From positions 44,657,556-44,721,555 of the forward strand of contig OY759261.1 in the NCBI GenBank assembly GCA_963662155.1: DNA of 64,000 nucleotides, read 5' to 3'. Origin of the DNA: Lamellibrachia columna (taxonomy: Eukaryota > Annelida > Polychaeta > Sabellida > Siboglinidae). A model generated the notes under the pieces. It searched no databases. It was not told the DNA's origin and saw only the letters and a list, made by a program, of their open reading frames with translations. Of this stretch, positions 53,805-64,000 are shown in pieces. Position 1 is the first letter of the stretch. Each line of letters opens with the position of its first letter. The position numbers were made by a program, and so were the translations under genes.

Positions 53805-54205
53805 CGAGCCTCTGGCGCGGTGGTAAACACTCGTAAGCTCGCGACCTCTGGCGTGATGATAAACATCCGTAAGTCGTCTCATCGTCATCGTCATCATCAT
53901 CATCACCCTCGAGCCTATGGCGCGGTGGTAAACACTCGTAAGCTCGCGACCTCTGGCGTGATGGTAAACATCCGTAAGTCGTCTCATCATCATCATCGTC
54001 ATCATCATCGTCATCACCCTCGAGCCTCTGGCGCGGTGGTAAACATCCGTAAGCTCGCGACCTCTGGCGTGATGGTAAACATCCGTAAGTCGTCTCATCA
54101 TCATCATCGTCATCATCATCGTCATCACCATCGAGCCTCTGGCGCGGTGGTAAACATCCGTAAGCTCGCGACCTCTGGCGTGATGGTAAACATCCGTAAG
54201 TCGTT
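53805..54205. repeat. ~112-bp tandem repeat, about four copies, with (CAT)n cores
   Basis: Each unit has CTCTGGCGCGGTGGTAAACA, GTAAGCTCGCGACCTCTGGC and a run of CAT/CGT triplets. It sits in the 3' UTR region of the protease gene. Frames on both strands with Asp or His runs are repeat artefacts. Confidence 0.92.
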
Positions 54206-54258
54206 TTTGCGATATTACATGCTACCCTCGTTGTATCGTCATGCTGTTTGTGTCGTTC

Positions 54259-54264
54259 AATAAA
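54259..54264 (+). terminator. Polyadenylation signal AATAAA
   Basis: First AATAAA downstream of the capsid-protease cluster, followed by GT-rich sequence (TGTGTTCG). Confidence 0.5.
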
Positions 54265-54479
54265 ATACGTGTGCACTCGTACGACATCGTGTTGTGTTCG
54301 TTTCTCGTTTCCTCGTTAGCCACTTCGAACCCTATTAACGACCCTGTTAATGACCAATGCTGCTGCCGTCGCTGCTGCTAACAGACCCTTCGTTCTCTCC
54401 CGAACCCCCTCTCCGACAATCGTATCACCCAGGAGAGCGCCTCTTGGTGATCATATCACCCAGGTTCACCTCAAACCTG

Positions 54480-55499
54480 CATGTCCTTTTAGGGTTAGGG
54501 TCATGGTTCACTACAGACGACAGAATTAGGGTTACTAACCTTAACCCTAACTGGTAATCGTATAAGTACAAAAGGTTGGTGATCTTTGATCTTGAACATG
54601 ACCCGCAGCGCCGTCTGGTAATCGTATCAACGCAAAACAACATGGCAGCAAAACAACATGGCAGTCTCCATAGAGAGGTCACGTGTTATGCAAATGAGTA
54701 ACTGTGACGTTGTAGCAGCGCTTCCTGGTGACCGTATCATCGAAAACAACATGGCAGCAAAACAAGATGCCAGTCTCCATAGAGAGGTCACGTGATATGC
54801 AAATGAGGAACTGTGACGTTGTAGCAGCGCCTCCTGGTGACCGTATCATCGCAAAACAACATGGCAGCAAAACAAGATGGTGGCCTCCATAGAGAAGTCA
54901 TGTGATATGCAAATGAGGACCTGTGACGTCATAAGTCACGTGACTGCTCTCGACCAATGAGAGCCGTCGACACACTTGACCCGTAGCGCCCCTGGTGACA
55001 ATATTACCGCAAAACAGTGCCTCAGGGGAGATAATAGGGGATGACACGTTGCGCCCTCAAAAGGGTGTAATTTATGCTAATTCATGCAAATTTATGTAAA
55101 TGAGCTGTGACGTCATAGGTCACGTGACGGCTCTCGACCAATCAGATCCGTCGACACAATTACCCAGTGGCGCCCCCGATGGTGAAACTGCTCTCGACCA
55201 ATCAAATGCTTTCCCAAAATGTCCTCATTTGAGCGATAATAGGGGATTATACAGTGGCGCCCCTGGCGGCAATAAGCGCACGACCAACCAGAACGCTCCA
55301 TTTCAACCAATCAGAAGCTTACCCAAAATCTCCTCATTTTGGGTGATTGAGAATTGCACACACTACTCCCATGTTAGCCAAATATTCAACCCAACAAAAT
55401 GAGTCAATTTATATATTTAGAAATGACACTAGGAACAACAAGGACACAACCTCAGAAATGAAATAACTTTATATGTATAAATTGTAGTAATCTTTAAAT
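54480..55499. repeat. Polinton right TIR, inner part
   Basis: Reverse counterpart of the left TIR, with the same CCAAT, TGACGTCA and GTCACGTGAC modules. At 54620-54920 a ~115-bp unit (TCATCGCAAAACAACATGGC, TCCATAGAGAGGTCACGTGA) is repeated about three times, while the left TIR has it once. The outer part continues after the Gypsy-2 insertion. Confidence 0.85.
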
Positions 55500-55810
55500 A
55501 CCATTAGTGGAGTATGCCTCTAGCGGACTGTAGGAGAACTGAACCGGTATCATTTCTCGAGCATTTGACAACGCTACAGTTTATTATCTACCCATACGGT
55601 ACTGTGCTTTATACTCGTTTATTCATTGCTGAAGATGCGTGTAAGTTGTTGCACTACATTAAACATCGAGGCAAATACACAAGGGTGTTATTTATGAATA
55701 AACGGACAATCTGCAGCATTGTATTAAGCACTCGTCGACGGTCCGGGCTATTATCGCTCACGCCCGCTTACGCAAATACGGTGGTCACACCTAGTGCATA
55801 ATCTGTCGTT

Positions 55811-56593
55811 GTGATCATGGATCCGGCTACGCCCACGGCAGCTGTAAAGTACCCCGTCGACAAATGCGAATACCGCCCGAATGTCACCGACGCCGCGGTC
55901 GCAGCCACACTCCTCACCATCCACGCGCAGAGCCAGCATGTCGACACGCCCGCGCCCAGCCGCGCTGCCGGCGCCACGGCCAAGGTAGAGAAAATTAGTC
56001 GCCCGACTGTCGATGAGGGGATCTCCCTGGAAGATTGGCTGTATTTCGAGCAACGCTGTGACTGCGCTGGTGTCCGACCGTTCTGCTGCAAGTCGGGCTG
56101 GAAAGTAGTGCTGGTAGGCAGCCGTTTCACACACGGCGCTGGGTCACGTTATGCCCCCATCGAGGGCGAGGCACTGGCAGTTGTAGACGCCCTTGACAAG
56201 GCTCGACATTTCACCCTGGGATGTTCGGACCTCATGGTAGAAGTAGACCACACGCCACTACTCAAGGTGCTGGGTGACCGCGCCTTCGACGACATCCCAA
56301 ACCCTCGCTTGCGGAACATTAAGGAGAAGTCACTGCGGTATCGATTTCGCGTGCTCCACATCCCCGGCGTCCGCAACACCGTCGCAAACGCCCTATCACG
56401 GCACCCTGTGGGCGTTGCCGAGACTCCCGACCTGCCCAATGATGTGGCCGCGGCAGCCCTCGCAGCACTCCGATCCCGCGACGACCCGGCGCCACCTCGC
56501 TGCTCACAGACTTGCGCGTCCACTGCCACGGAACTCATCAAGTCGGTCACATGGGATTATGTGCGCACTGCCACGGCGACATGTCTGCTCTAG
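55811..56593 (+). pseudogene. Gypsy-2 gag start joined to RNase H
   Basis: 260 codons. Up to about residue 83 it is a gag-type N-terminus (GISLEDWLYFEQRCD). From about residue 92 it is RNase H (VVLVGSRFTHGAGSRYAPIE, then GEALAVV and HTPLLKVLGDRAFDD) ending in NTVANALSRHP. The protease and reverse transcriptase that should lie between are deleted without loss of frame. It runs on into the next gene by a frame change near 56590. Confidence 0.82.
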
Positions 56594-57279
56594 TGGATGC
56601 CATCCACAACGGCTTTCCTGACACGCCATCAGCCATGCCCAGTGCCACCCGCACGTACTACCAGTACCGGGAGAAGATAACCGAGTATGACGGCATCATC
56701 CTTTACAAGGACAGAATCGTCATACCACCCACTCTCCGAGCAAGTGTCTTGCAGGCACTCCACTCGGCTCACCAGGGTGTTTCGATGATGGTGTCGCGAG
56801 CAGAGGGGTCATTCTTCTGGCCAGGTATTACTTCGGCAATTGAAGAGACACGTGCACTCTATACAGCGTGCAACCGCATGGCCCCGTCACATCCAAACCC
56901 GCCACCTACACCACCAACACGACCAGTCTACCCCTTCCATGCGATATGCGCTGACTACTTCAGCCACGGCGGTCATCACTACCTCGTCGCCGTAGACAGA
57001 TACTCCAATTGGCCTATCGTAGAAGAGAACGCAGAGGGCTCCAAAGGCCTCATTGCCGCGCTCCGACCAGTGTTCGTGACCTTCGGCATCGAAGAGGAGC
57101 TCTCATCGGACGGGGGACCTGAGTTCAAGGCAGGCGGTACAAAGACATTCCTCAAGAACTGGGGTATACGTCACCGCATCAGTAGCGTAGCAAACCCACA
57201 CAGCAACTGCAGGGCAGAAGTCGGAGTGAAAACGGTCAAGCGGATACTGGTTGGCAGCACGGGCCCAGGCAGTTCCTGA
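56594..57279 (+). pseudogene. Gypsy-2 integrase core
   Basis: The zinc-binding part is eroded (ALHSAHQGVSMM, then CNRMAP where CxxC is expected). The core has ICADYFSHGGHHYLVAVDRY (first Asp) and LSSDGGPEF (second Asp); NPHSNCRAEVGVKTVKR places the catalytic Glu. It stops at 57279, with the remainder in another frame. Confidence 0.85.
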
Positions 57280-57332
57280 ACACCGACGCATTCCAACGGG
57301 CCATATTAGCTTAGAGAAACACGCCAGATCCG

Positions 57333-58052
57333 ATGACGAAGGTCAGTCCTGCCGAAATCATCTTTGGACGCCGCATCCGGGACTTCATCCCAGTGCCGCC
57401 TGGACAGTACCTACTCCATTGGACATGGCGCGAGACACTGCAAGCAAGAGAGGACGCACTACGTATCCGACACATGAGGGCACATGAGCGACTGTCGGAG
57501 CACACACGGGTCCTACCTCCACTCATTATAGGCAATTGCGTAAGGCTACAGAACCTGGTTGGCCCGCATCCAATCAAGTGGGACCGCACCGGAATCGTGG
57601 TTGAGGTACGACAGTACGACCAATAAGTCATACGAGTGGACGGGTCGGGGCGTGTCACGCTCCGCAACAGGAAGCACCTACGCCAGTACACGCCGCATAT
57701 CGCCAGGGCCCCGTTGATCAACTCACCATCGGTCATTCCCCTCGCCACGACCATGCCACCGTCGCCCATGCTACCCGAGACACCAACCCAGCACGCCGAC
57801 CCAGTGTCGCCCCTACCCAGGCCGACTACACCCGTGCCTGCGACCCCGGCCAGGCCCGAATCCGGTGCCGGGCAGCCTCCTCGTGCTAGTCGTGAGATGC
57901 TCCAGCTGACCGCACCCTCACCCACACCAGCCGCCGAGGTTCCGCCACCGGCCGCTGAGGTTCTGCCACCGACCCCTGTTCCGTCACCCGCTGTTCGGCG
58001 ACATGGCGGTCGCACCCGGCAACCTCCAAGAAGACTAGTGGAGGAAATGTAG
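57333..58052 (+). pseudogene. Gypsy-2 integrase C-terminal region and Pro-rich tail
   Basis: Frame 57333-57626 has SPAEIIFGRRIRDFIPVPPG and a GPHPIKWDRTGIVVEV block, the usual end of Gypsy integrases. After a stop, 57636-58052 continues with LRNRKHLRQYTP and a long Pro/Thr-rich tail ending 41 bases before the 3' LTR. Confidence 0.8.
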
Positions 58053-58288
58053 AGGATCACACTTCCATTGTCAGCCCTCGGACTTGGGGGGCATAGTGGA
58101 GTGTGCCCCTAGAGGTCTGTAGGAGAACTGAACCGGTATCATTTCTTGAGCATTTGACAACGCTACAGTTTATTATCTAACCATACGGTACTGTGCTTTA
58201 TACTCGTTTATTCATTGCTGAAGATGCGTGTAAGTTGTTGCACTACATTAAACATCGATGCAAATACACAGGGGTGTTATTTAACCAT

Positions 58289-58654
58289 AAAGAACTTACC
58301 AAAACGTTATGTCTTCCGTAGTCTTCATTGAGAAAATTTCACCTGCTGTAGAATGTGTCCGACTGATCATTGACTCCTTTTGTTGGGTTGACTATTTGGC
58401 CAACATGGGACGCGCACGTCACTTCCGGTAATATTGTCACGTGAACGCATTCGTCGCAGCGTCGGTCTGTGCGTAAAGTCGTTAACATACCTCTTTTCAT
58501 AAGAACTCCATATATGTTTTTAATGACAAGTAGGTATAGTGAAAGTTTATTCATTGGGACATGTGTGTATAGTCGTAGTATTCGGATTACGCATCGCAAC
58601 GCCGAGATACGGATGTTGAAAAGGTGAGTGGGGTCATTCCTATAGTTGCATACC

Positions 58655-58740
<86 letters not shown>

Positions 58741-58759
58741 CATACATACATACATACAT
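58289..58759. repeat. Polinton right TIR, outer part up to the hAT insertion
   Basis: From about 58370 it is the reverse complement of outer left-TIR sequence: CACGTCACTTCCGGTAATATT and GAGTGGGGTCATTCC, then (TA)n from 58662. 58371-58411 also repeats 55364-55404 in inverse orientation, so part of the right end was duplicated. The stretch 58440-58610 has no counterpart in the left TIR. Confidence 0.75.
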
Positions 58760-60140
58760 CAGGGCGTTTTTTAACATACAAAGTGGGGGGGCAATGCCCC
58801 CCAGCCCTTTCAATTGCCCCCCCAGTCAAGCCAACTTGCCCCCCCCCAATGCGTGCCCCCATTCTCCTTAACCAGCCCCTTGTATTAATGTAGGTCTTAA
58901 TTTGTATTCTTTTTGTTAGTGTGTTTTAGTTAATTTTCATTGGTGGTAAAATAAAAAAGTTCCAAAGTTAAAGAAGGGCAATATGTCTACAAAAGATCAA
59001 TTTATTGATATGGGAATGTAATAGCATCATAGCAATAACAGTGACGTATTGCCGAATGGCTTCTTCGTACAGTTCATGCGAAGAACTGAAAACGTGCTTT
59101 GGCATAGCCATACCATAGCCATAGAAGTGTTTACTTATGACGTCAGTGTTCCGGTTCTAGAATAGCTAATGATTATGTATATGTAAATATGTGTACCTGC
59201 ATGTTACTGTTTGTTTCAATTGTGTATAATTCAACAAGACGTGTCATCACATTTTACACGATTGAGCCGCGTGCAATCCAGTTCTTTACAGTGATGTTGA
59301 AATAGCTGTTAACATAAACCGGTGTCCTGGCCGCGAAATTGCGAAACGTACCCGGTATAGCACAGGCGAGACTAAACCTCGCCCATTCGCTATTACCACT
59401 GGTCGAGAGCGAGCGGGCGGGGATTAACGATGTATCAACAACCTGTCAGTCGGCTGTTTTTTTTTCAAATAATAAATAAACCTGGCAAAGTGTGTGTAGT
59501 GTCCAACGAAAGCAATTGGAAACGTTTAACAAATATCACAAAATAATCACATTTTAATAATGATCCCTCTTGTAGGTAAGATGATACAAACATCATAACA
59601 GTCATCAACCTGTCAGGGTAGATTTTGATTGAGGCAGTAACCTAGCCAATTCATTCTCTGCATCTTTGAGAAATCGAAATTTTAAGCATGGTAACTCAAA
59701 TAAGCATATTGTATACATACTAAACAAATAAACTTTAAAATGTATGAGTAGTTGATAGTGTTCTATATGTGAAATGGAAAGTTGGCGGTCAGCAGGGACA
59801 TCAACTTTTGAAAATTGTTACTCAAAAGTTGGTGGTGCACATATTAACATAAAATGTAATCAACATTTGCACATGTCAGTTTTGGAAGTACGTATTTTCT
59901 ATATTTTGATTTGTTATGTACTTAGCCAACCATTTCATTGATAGACGTGGTATGCATGTTTTGTATTACTCTCTTTTCTGCCTTAAGCCTATATCTTCAG
60001 TATATTTATGTCTAGAGTCTAGAGCATGTCGCCACTCGGATTGTAAGTCCACTATACAGGTGTTTAAAATAGACATGCTTTTCCTGAGTTAGTTATTACA
60101 TTTAACCATTTAATTTGTCCAGATCGACATCCTGCCAGTC

Positions 60141-61574
60141 ATGCCTAAGAGAGATAGAAATGCAAAACGAAGACAAGAAGAGCTACAGAAATCTGCCGCA
60201 AAATGTCAACTCCTAGACACAATTTTTCGACGCAGCCTCAATGACTCATTGCCAGAAATACCCACAATGCCGCCAGGGAACTATGATCCGTCCGCTGCCA
60301 TCACATCTGATGACACTCCCAAAGATAAAGTGTACCACCAGTCATAGAGATACTGCCTTCGTCGTGTTCTCGCCCAATAACCAGTTCATCAAGCAGACAT
60401 GATCCGTCCACTGCCATCACACCTGACCACACTCCTGGCGACAAAGATCACCACCTTACCCAGACACTTGGAAACCGACAACGCAACTTCACACCAGAGA
60501 CCGCCAAGTTCCACCACACCGACGTACAAAGGAATTCCGTTAACTATTGCAGATGTTGTCAACAAATTCCCCGAGCTTCGCTCATATTCGGCAAAGAAAT
60601 GTGGCCGAACAAGGGCTCACATTCTATGCACAACATGTCAGGAGTATGAAGAGATGGCAAAGAAACGTTCTAAAAATGGCACTATGCCAATAGCAAGAGG
60701 CGTCAGGACGGACTGTAGTGATAAGCTGGAAAGGGTCATTGACCATATGACCTCTGAACCGCACATGGCAGCTACAAGCAAGAAGAAGATGGACGAAGCC
60801 TAGGAAGAGTGCACAACGTCGCATCCATGGCTACGCGCACTCACTGCTTACAATAAGACTGTTTTTGCGATGTTTCTGCGAATGGCCGTCGACGTATACA
60901 ACGACTGTCTAATCGAAACGGTCTCCGCCCGATCGTGGCCGATGCGATATCTGGCTTGTTTGGCGTCGGACCATCTGTTGGCCACTATGCGACAAAATGG
61001 CGCAGACGGGGCAGCCGAGCAATGTGAGAACATGATGAATGTGCCGTTCCTGCCTGATGGCTGTGATCTCGGTTGTAAGATGACTGTCAGATTGCGGCAA
61101 CTTCTGCCAGTCACCACAGGTTCAGTTCAGAAGGTGTTGGCATCTCTGGCTTGCATGAGTCCACACTCTATGCAGACCGAAAGGATCGTGAGCCACCACA
61201 ACCTCGTGGTCGACAATCACCGCACCAGCATGGGTGAGGACACCAGAAACGCCCGCCTCATTGTGGCACTGAATGTTGTGGGCACCGCCTACTTTGACCC
61301 TCGACCCGCTCTCGTCAAATTCATGGAGAAGACCAGAAGATGGGGGCTCCAGATTTGGACATCTACGGGCAGCGTGAATTCGTTAGGAAATTCACCCGCG
61401 AAACGGGGCTCGTCTAATAAAATTGAGACGACTGTCAAACGTACTGACTTGCAAGTTGCTAGAGACGTGTTCTCTACTACTGCATCAGTTTGTAATAAAA
61501 CATGTTTCTGGGATATATGTGTAACATTAATTTTATACCGAGATGCAGTCGTCAGTGTGCAACCATATGGATAA
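60141..61574 (+). pseudogene. hAT transposase, internally deleted
   Basis: Three frames: 60141-60347 (basic start MPKRDRNAKRRQEELQKSAA), 60399-60803 (IADVVNKFPELRSYSAKKCG, then a Cys/His cluster ILCTTCQEYEE ... IDHMTSEPHM, likely a zinc finger) and 60870-61574. The last ends with the hAT dimerisation-type C-terminus (MSPHSMQTERIVSHHNLVVD, then NARLIVALN). The catalytic core that should precede this end is not recognisable, so most of it is deleted. Stops separate the frames. The C-terminus resembles domesticated hAT-derived genes of vertebrates by general knowledge. Confidence 0.75.
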
Positions 61575-61581
61575 AAAGATA

Positions 61582-61586
<5 letters not shown>

Positions 61587-61629
<43 letters not shown>

Positions 61630-61653
61630 TATATATATATATATATATATAAT

Positions 61654-61717
<64 letters not shown>

Positions 61718-61777
61718 TATATATATATATATATAATTATATAGTCGTCAGTGTGCAACCATATGGATAAAAAGATA

Positions 61778-61835
<58 letters not shown>

Positions 61836-61907
61836 TATATATATAATTATATATATATATATATAATTATATATATATATATATAATTATATATATATAT
61901 ATAATTA

Positions 61908-61957
<50 letters not shown>

Positions 61958-62023
61958 TATATATATATAATTATATATATATATATAATTATATATATAT
62001 ATATATATAATTATATATATATA

Positions 62024-62063
<40 letters not shown>

Positions 62064-62085
62064 TATATATATAAATATAAAGCTT
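61587..62085. repeat. AT-rich repeat with AATTATAT interruptions
   Basis: (TA)n broken by AATTATAT at intervals. A 43-base piece of the transposase end (GTCGTCAGTGTGCAACCATA...) occurs at about 61548 and again at 61744, so the end of the gene plus its TA tract was duplicated. Confidence 0.92.
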
Positions 62086-62196
62086 TCATACATTCCTAAG
62101 GGTTATGTAAATAATCATTAATAATGCGTAAGCTGCCCTTTTTAACCATTTGGAGTGCCCCCAGTGAAATTTCAGTAAAAAACGCCCTGACATACA

Positions 62197-62197
<1 letters not shown>

Positions 62198-62236
<39 letters not shown>

Positions 62237-62269
62237 TTACACGGGCTCAAACTGATTCAGTTGCCCGTG
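62198..62269. repeat. Polinton right TIR, terminal bases
   Basis: A TA run, then TTAGTTACACGGGCTCAAAC and the terminal CTGATTCAGTTGCCCGTG, the complement of the left terminus. The target duplication CTCCCATG follows at 62270-62277. Confidence 0.88.
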
Positions 62270-62277
62270 CTCCCATG

Positions 62278-62525
62278 TGTAGCAGCAACGCAATCTTCTG
62301 GCCATCACTATCCACACCTTTTGCCGCAAGATACAAATTTAATGACCTTATAAATTTTTTCCGTTTCATCCACAGGGTATTTGGTTCATCCGTTGTGTCG
62401 AATGGAGGAAATCCTGGTACCAGTATCTCCATTACACGTGGTGCCACAACCGCAACGCCTGCTCCCTCGCCTCCCGCTTCGGTTTTTCCGTTGTTGCCTG
62501 GCATGACTAAACGTGTCTTCTTCAA
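62278..62525 (-). pseudogene. Gypsy-1 gag N-terminus
   Basis: From ATG 62525: a short basic and Gly-rich lead, then VMEILVPGFPPFDTTDEPNT and KKFIRSLNLYLAAKG, the typical start of Gypsy gag. The frame is cut at the Polinton target site, and the rest of gag is at 26128-26812. Stop codons read beyond 62270 belong to the Polinton terminus. Confidence 0.87.
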
Positions 62526-62608
62526 CGAAATAAATCAAGGTTACTTCATATTCAGTACCTCCATACTTTTATCTTTCTCCGCTACCGAGTTTTCATCCTC
62601 GTCGCCAT

Positions 62609-62727
62609 TGTTATGTATTTGTAATCAGACACAATTGACTTAACTGAACACGTACATTTATTCTTCTTCGTACACCGCGCACGACACATACCGTCCTCGT
62701 CTCCACTCGCATTACTCGAACACTACA
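62609..62727 (-). repeat. Gypsy-1 5' LTR
   Basis: 119 bp, partner of 22628-22746. The adjacent internal bases 62590-62608 (minus strand TGGCGACGAGGATGAAAAC) are the likely primer-binding site. Confidence 0.9.
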
Positions 62728-64000
62728 GTCATGCACGACGCAGATAGCAACAACAACAAAAACAGCGATATGTAAGCAACGTTAACAGATAAACAAAACT
62801 TAAGGAAAGGTAAGGTAGGTATTAGGTAAGGAAACCATGCAAGCAGCTAGTTTCCTACCGCGGGGTATTCGGCCGACACCTCTACGAGACGGGCACGGCA
62901 TAGTTCCGCCGAAAAACTCGTATCCGTTTCTCAAGTCTCAAATTGTTACACTCCAAACAGCCCAATCTTGGGCTAACGCAGGAGTTTGTGGTGATATGTG
63001 CGCATGCGCTGTGAGTGGTACATAAACTAAAAGACTAATATATTTAATTTTAGTGAAAGGGTTTTTAGCTGATATTTTAATTGATTTTATGTATAGGATG
63101 TCAGTTGAAAATTTTGGGTCGTCTCCATCACTAGTGGATTCTCGATGCCTTCATCTATGCGTTCTGTGACTGGTGTCATGGCCATATCTTAACAAGATCC
63201 CTGTCCCAGTCCGGTGGTTGTGACCTATCTTATTTGTGTACAGAAGAATTAAATCATGTGACAAAATGAACGCATTGCAGTTATTTATAGACGGCCTTGA
63301 CATTAGTAGCCTCGTTTATAAACGGGGGGATCCCGAGCGCCCATGTTGTTGGTGTTTTATGAAAAGTAGCAGTGTCTGCATAGTTCATGTTTATGTCATG
63401 AACTAAGCCATGTCAGACAGAGAGTTTGCAAATACATTTCCAGACTACAATGGAGAGAAATTGTTGAACGCACAAGGAAAGATTCGTGCAATGATTCGAA
63501 AGTTATAACATTTTATAACTTGTCCAAAAACTGTCAGTGTCAGTGACAGTGTCAGTGTCATGCAGTCTCAGATGTCTGAGATGACAGAATCAGACTCCAG
63601 GGGCAGCCAGTAGAAAATACCATTGGTGGCCATGTTAACGTTTTGTCTGATTATAAGAAAACGTGACCATCAAAAAATCTGAAATTTTTTCGCACCAACT
63701 GCCATCATCTCATTCATATGCTGACCAAATTTGGTCAAACTCACATACTTCCAGCTCTTTTAAAACGCCCCGATGTGCGATGCCCGTCAATTTTTACAAA
63801 AATAGCCATGTATTCATGCGCCCACGTGGCCCATAGCAGAACAATTCCCATATATCCCTCTGTCTGTTAAACAAGAAAAAGCACTATTTCACAGCCAATA
63901 GTAAATATGCCTGCTCATTTGCACTTATGTCACACCAATTGTTTAAATTCACATATCACAATTTAATGGGCTATTCTCACAAAATCTCTGACAGTTGGCT
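62728..64000. other. Right flank, no gene recognised
   Basis: AT-rich DNA. A short cluster of CAGTGTCAGTGACAGTGTCA lies at about 63534-63560. A short frame at 62837-63025 shows no family features. Nothing else supported. Confidence 0.5.

Larger units (their letters stand above)
55505..58283 (+). mobile_element. Gypsy-2, internally deleted LTR retrotransposon in the right TIR
   Basis: Two LTRs of exactly 190 bp (55505-55694 and 58094-58283) differ at about eight positions. The target duplication ACCAT is at 55500-55504 and 58284-58288. A G-rich polypurine tract (GGACTTGGGGGGCA) precedes the 3' LTR. The LTRs start TAGTGG and end TTATTTA, not the usual TG..CA. Inside, gag N-terminus is joined to RNase H; protease and RT are missing. 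Confidence 0.9.
58760..62189 (+). mobile_element. hAT element, 3.4 kb, inserted in the right TIR
   Basis: Termini CAGGGCGTTTTTT and AAAAAACGCCCTG are inverted; the target duplication ACATACAT is at 58752-58759 and 62190-62197. It contains a degenerate hAT transposase gene and ~500 bp of AT repeats. It landed in the simple-sequence part of the Polinton TIR. Confidence 0.9.

Noticed and set aside
53790..54276. Frames with Asp, Met or His runs on both strands
   Set aside because: Repeat artefacts of the 112-bp array with CAT triplets.

Overview
The window is animal genomic DNA: AT-rich, intron-rich and crowded with nested transposons. A host protein-kinase gene with consensus GT-AG introns, CR1-type and other LINEs, a Penelope-like element, Ty3/Gypsy elements, hAT-type elements and a Polinton (Maverick) are all present. 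The mixture fits a marine invertebrate or basal chordate; the species cannot be named from the sequence. Layout on the left: positions 1-21 kb hold the 3' part of a kinase gene on the + strand. Seven exons between 6637 and 17680 have fully compatible phases and give 287 residues, resembling the NIK/TPL2 (MAP3K14/MAP3K8) group. Its introns carry two MITEs with 8-bp target duplications, minisatellites, two internally deleted CR1 LINE copies and a Penelope-like element. A ~1.2 kb inverted repeat (12.4-13.6 kb and 20.2-21.3 kb) brackets the last two exons.

From 22628 to 62727 lies a minus-strand Ty3/Gypsy retrotransposon with 119-bp LTRs. Its gag gene is split at 26812/62270 by a ~35.5 kb element (26813-62269). 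That element has terminal inverted repeats beginning CACGGGCAACTGAATCAG and is flanked by an 8-bp direct repeat, CTCCCATG. It is a Polinton: it carries protein-primed DNA polymerase B, packaging ATPase, retroviral-type integrase with chromodomain, major and minor capsid proteins, an adenovirus-like maturation protease and several small conserved proteins.

The Polinton is a composite. The left part (TIR, polB copy 1, truncated ATPase) and the right part (truncated conserved protein, integrase copy 2, capsid genes, protease, TIR) would form one co-oriented element. Between them (34466 to about 48429) sits a second partial Polinton in inverted orientation, with polB copy 2, an intact ATPase, an intact integrase and an accessory block. 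The accessory block holds a NADAR/YbiA-like protein, an RPA70-C-like single-strand-DNA-binding protein with an in-frame TAG, and a small two-exon membrane protein. Two overlapping small membrane-protein genes that a length cut-off would miss are present in both copies. A LINE fragment is fused to the N-terminus of polB copy 2.

The right TIR was later hit by an internally deleted Gypsy element (55505-58283, 190-bp LTRs, target duplication ACCAT) and by a 3.4 kb hAT element (58760-62189, target duplication ACATACAT). The element as a whole looks dead. Both polymerases are broken and several capsid genes carry single frameshifts, but one integrase, one ATPase and the protease remain open.
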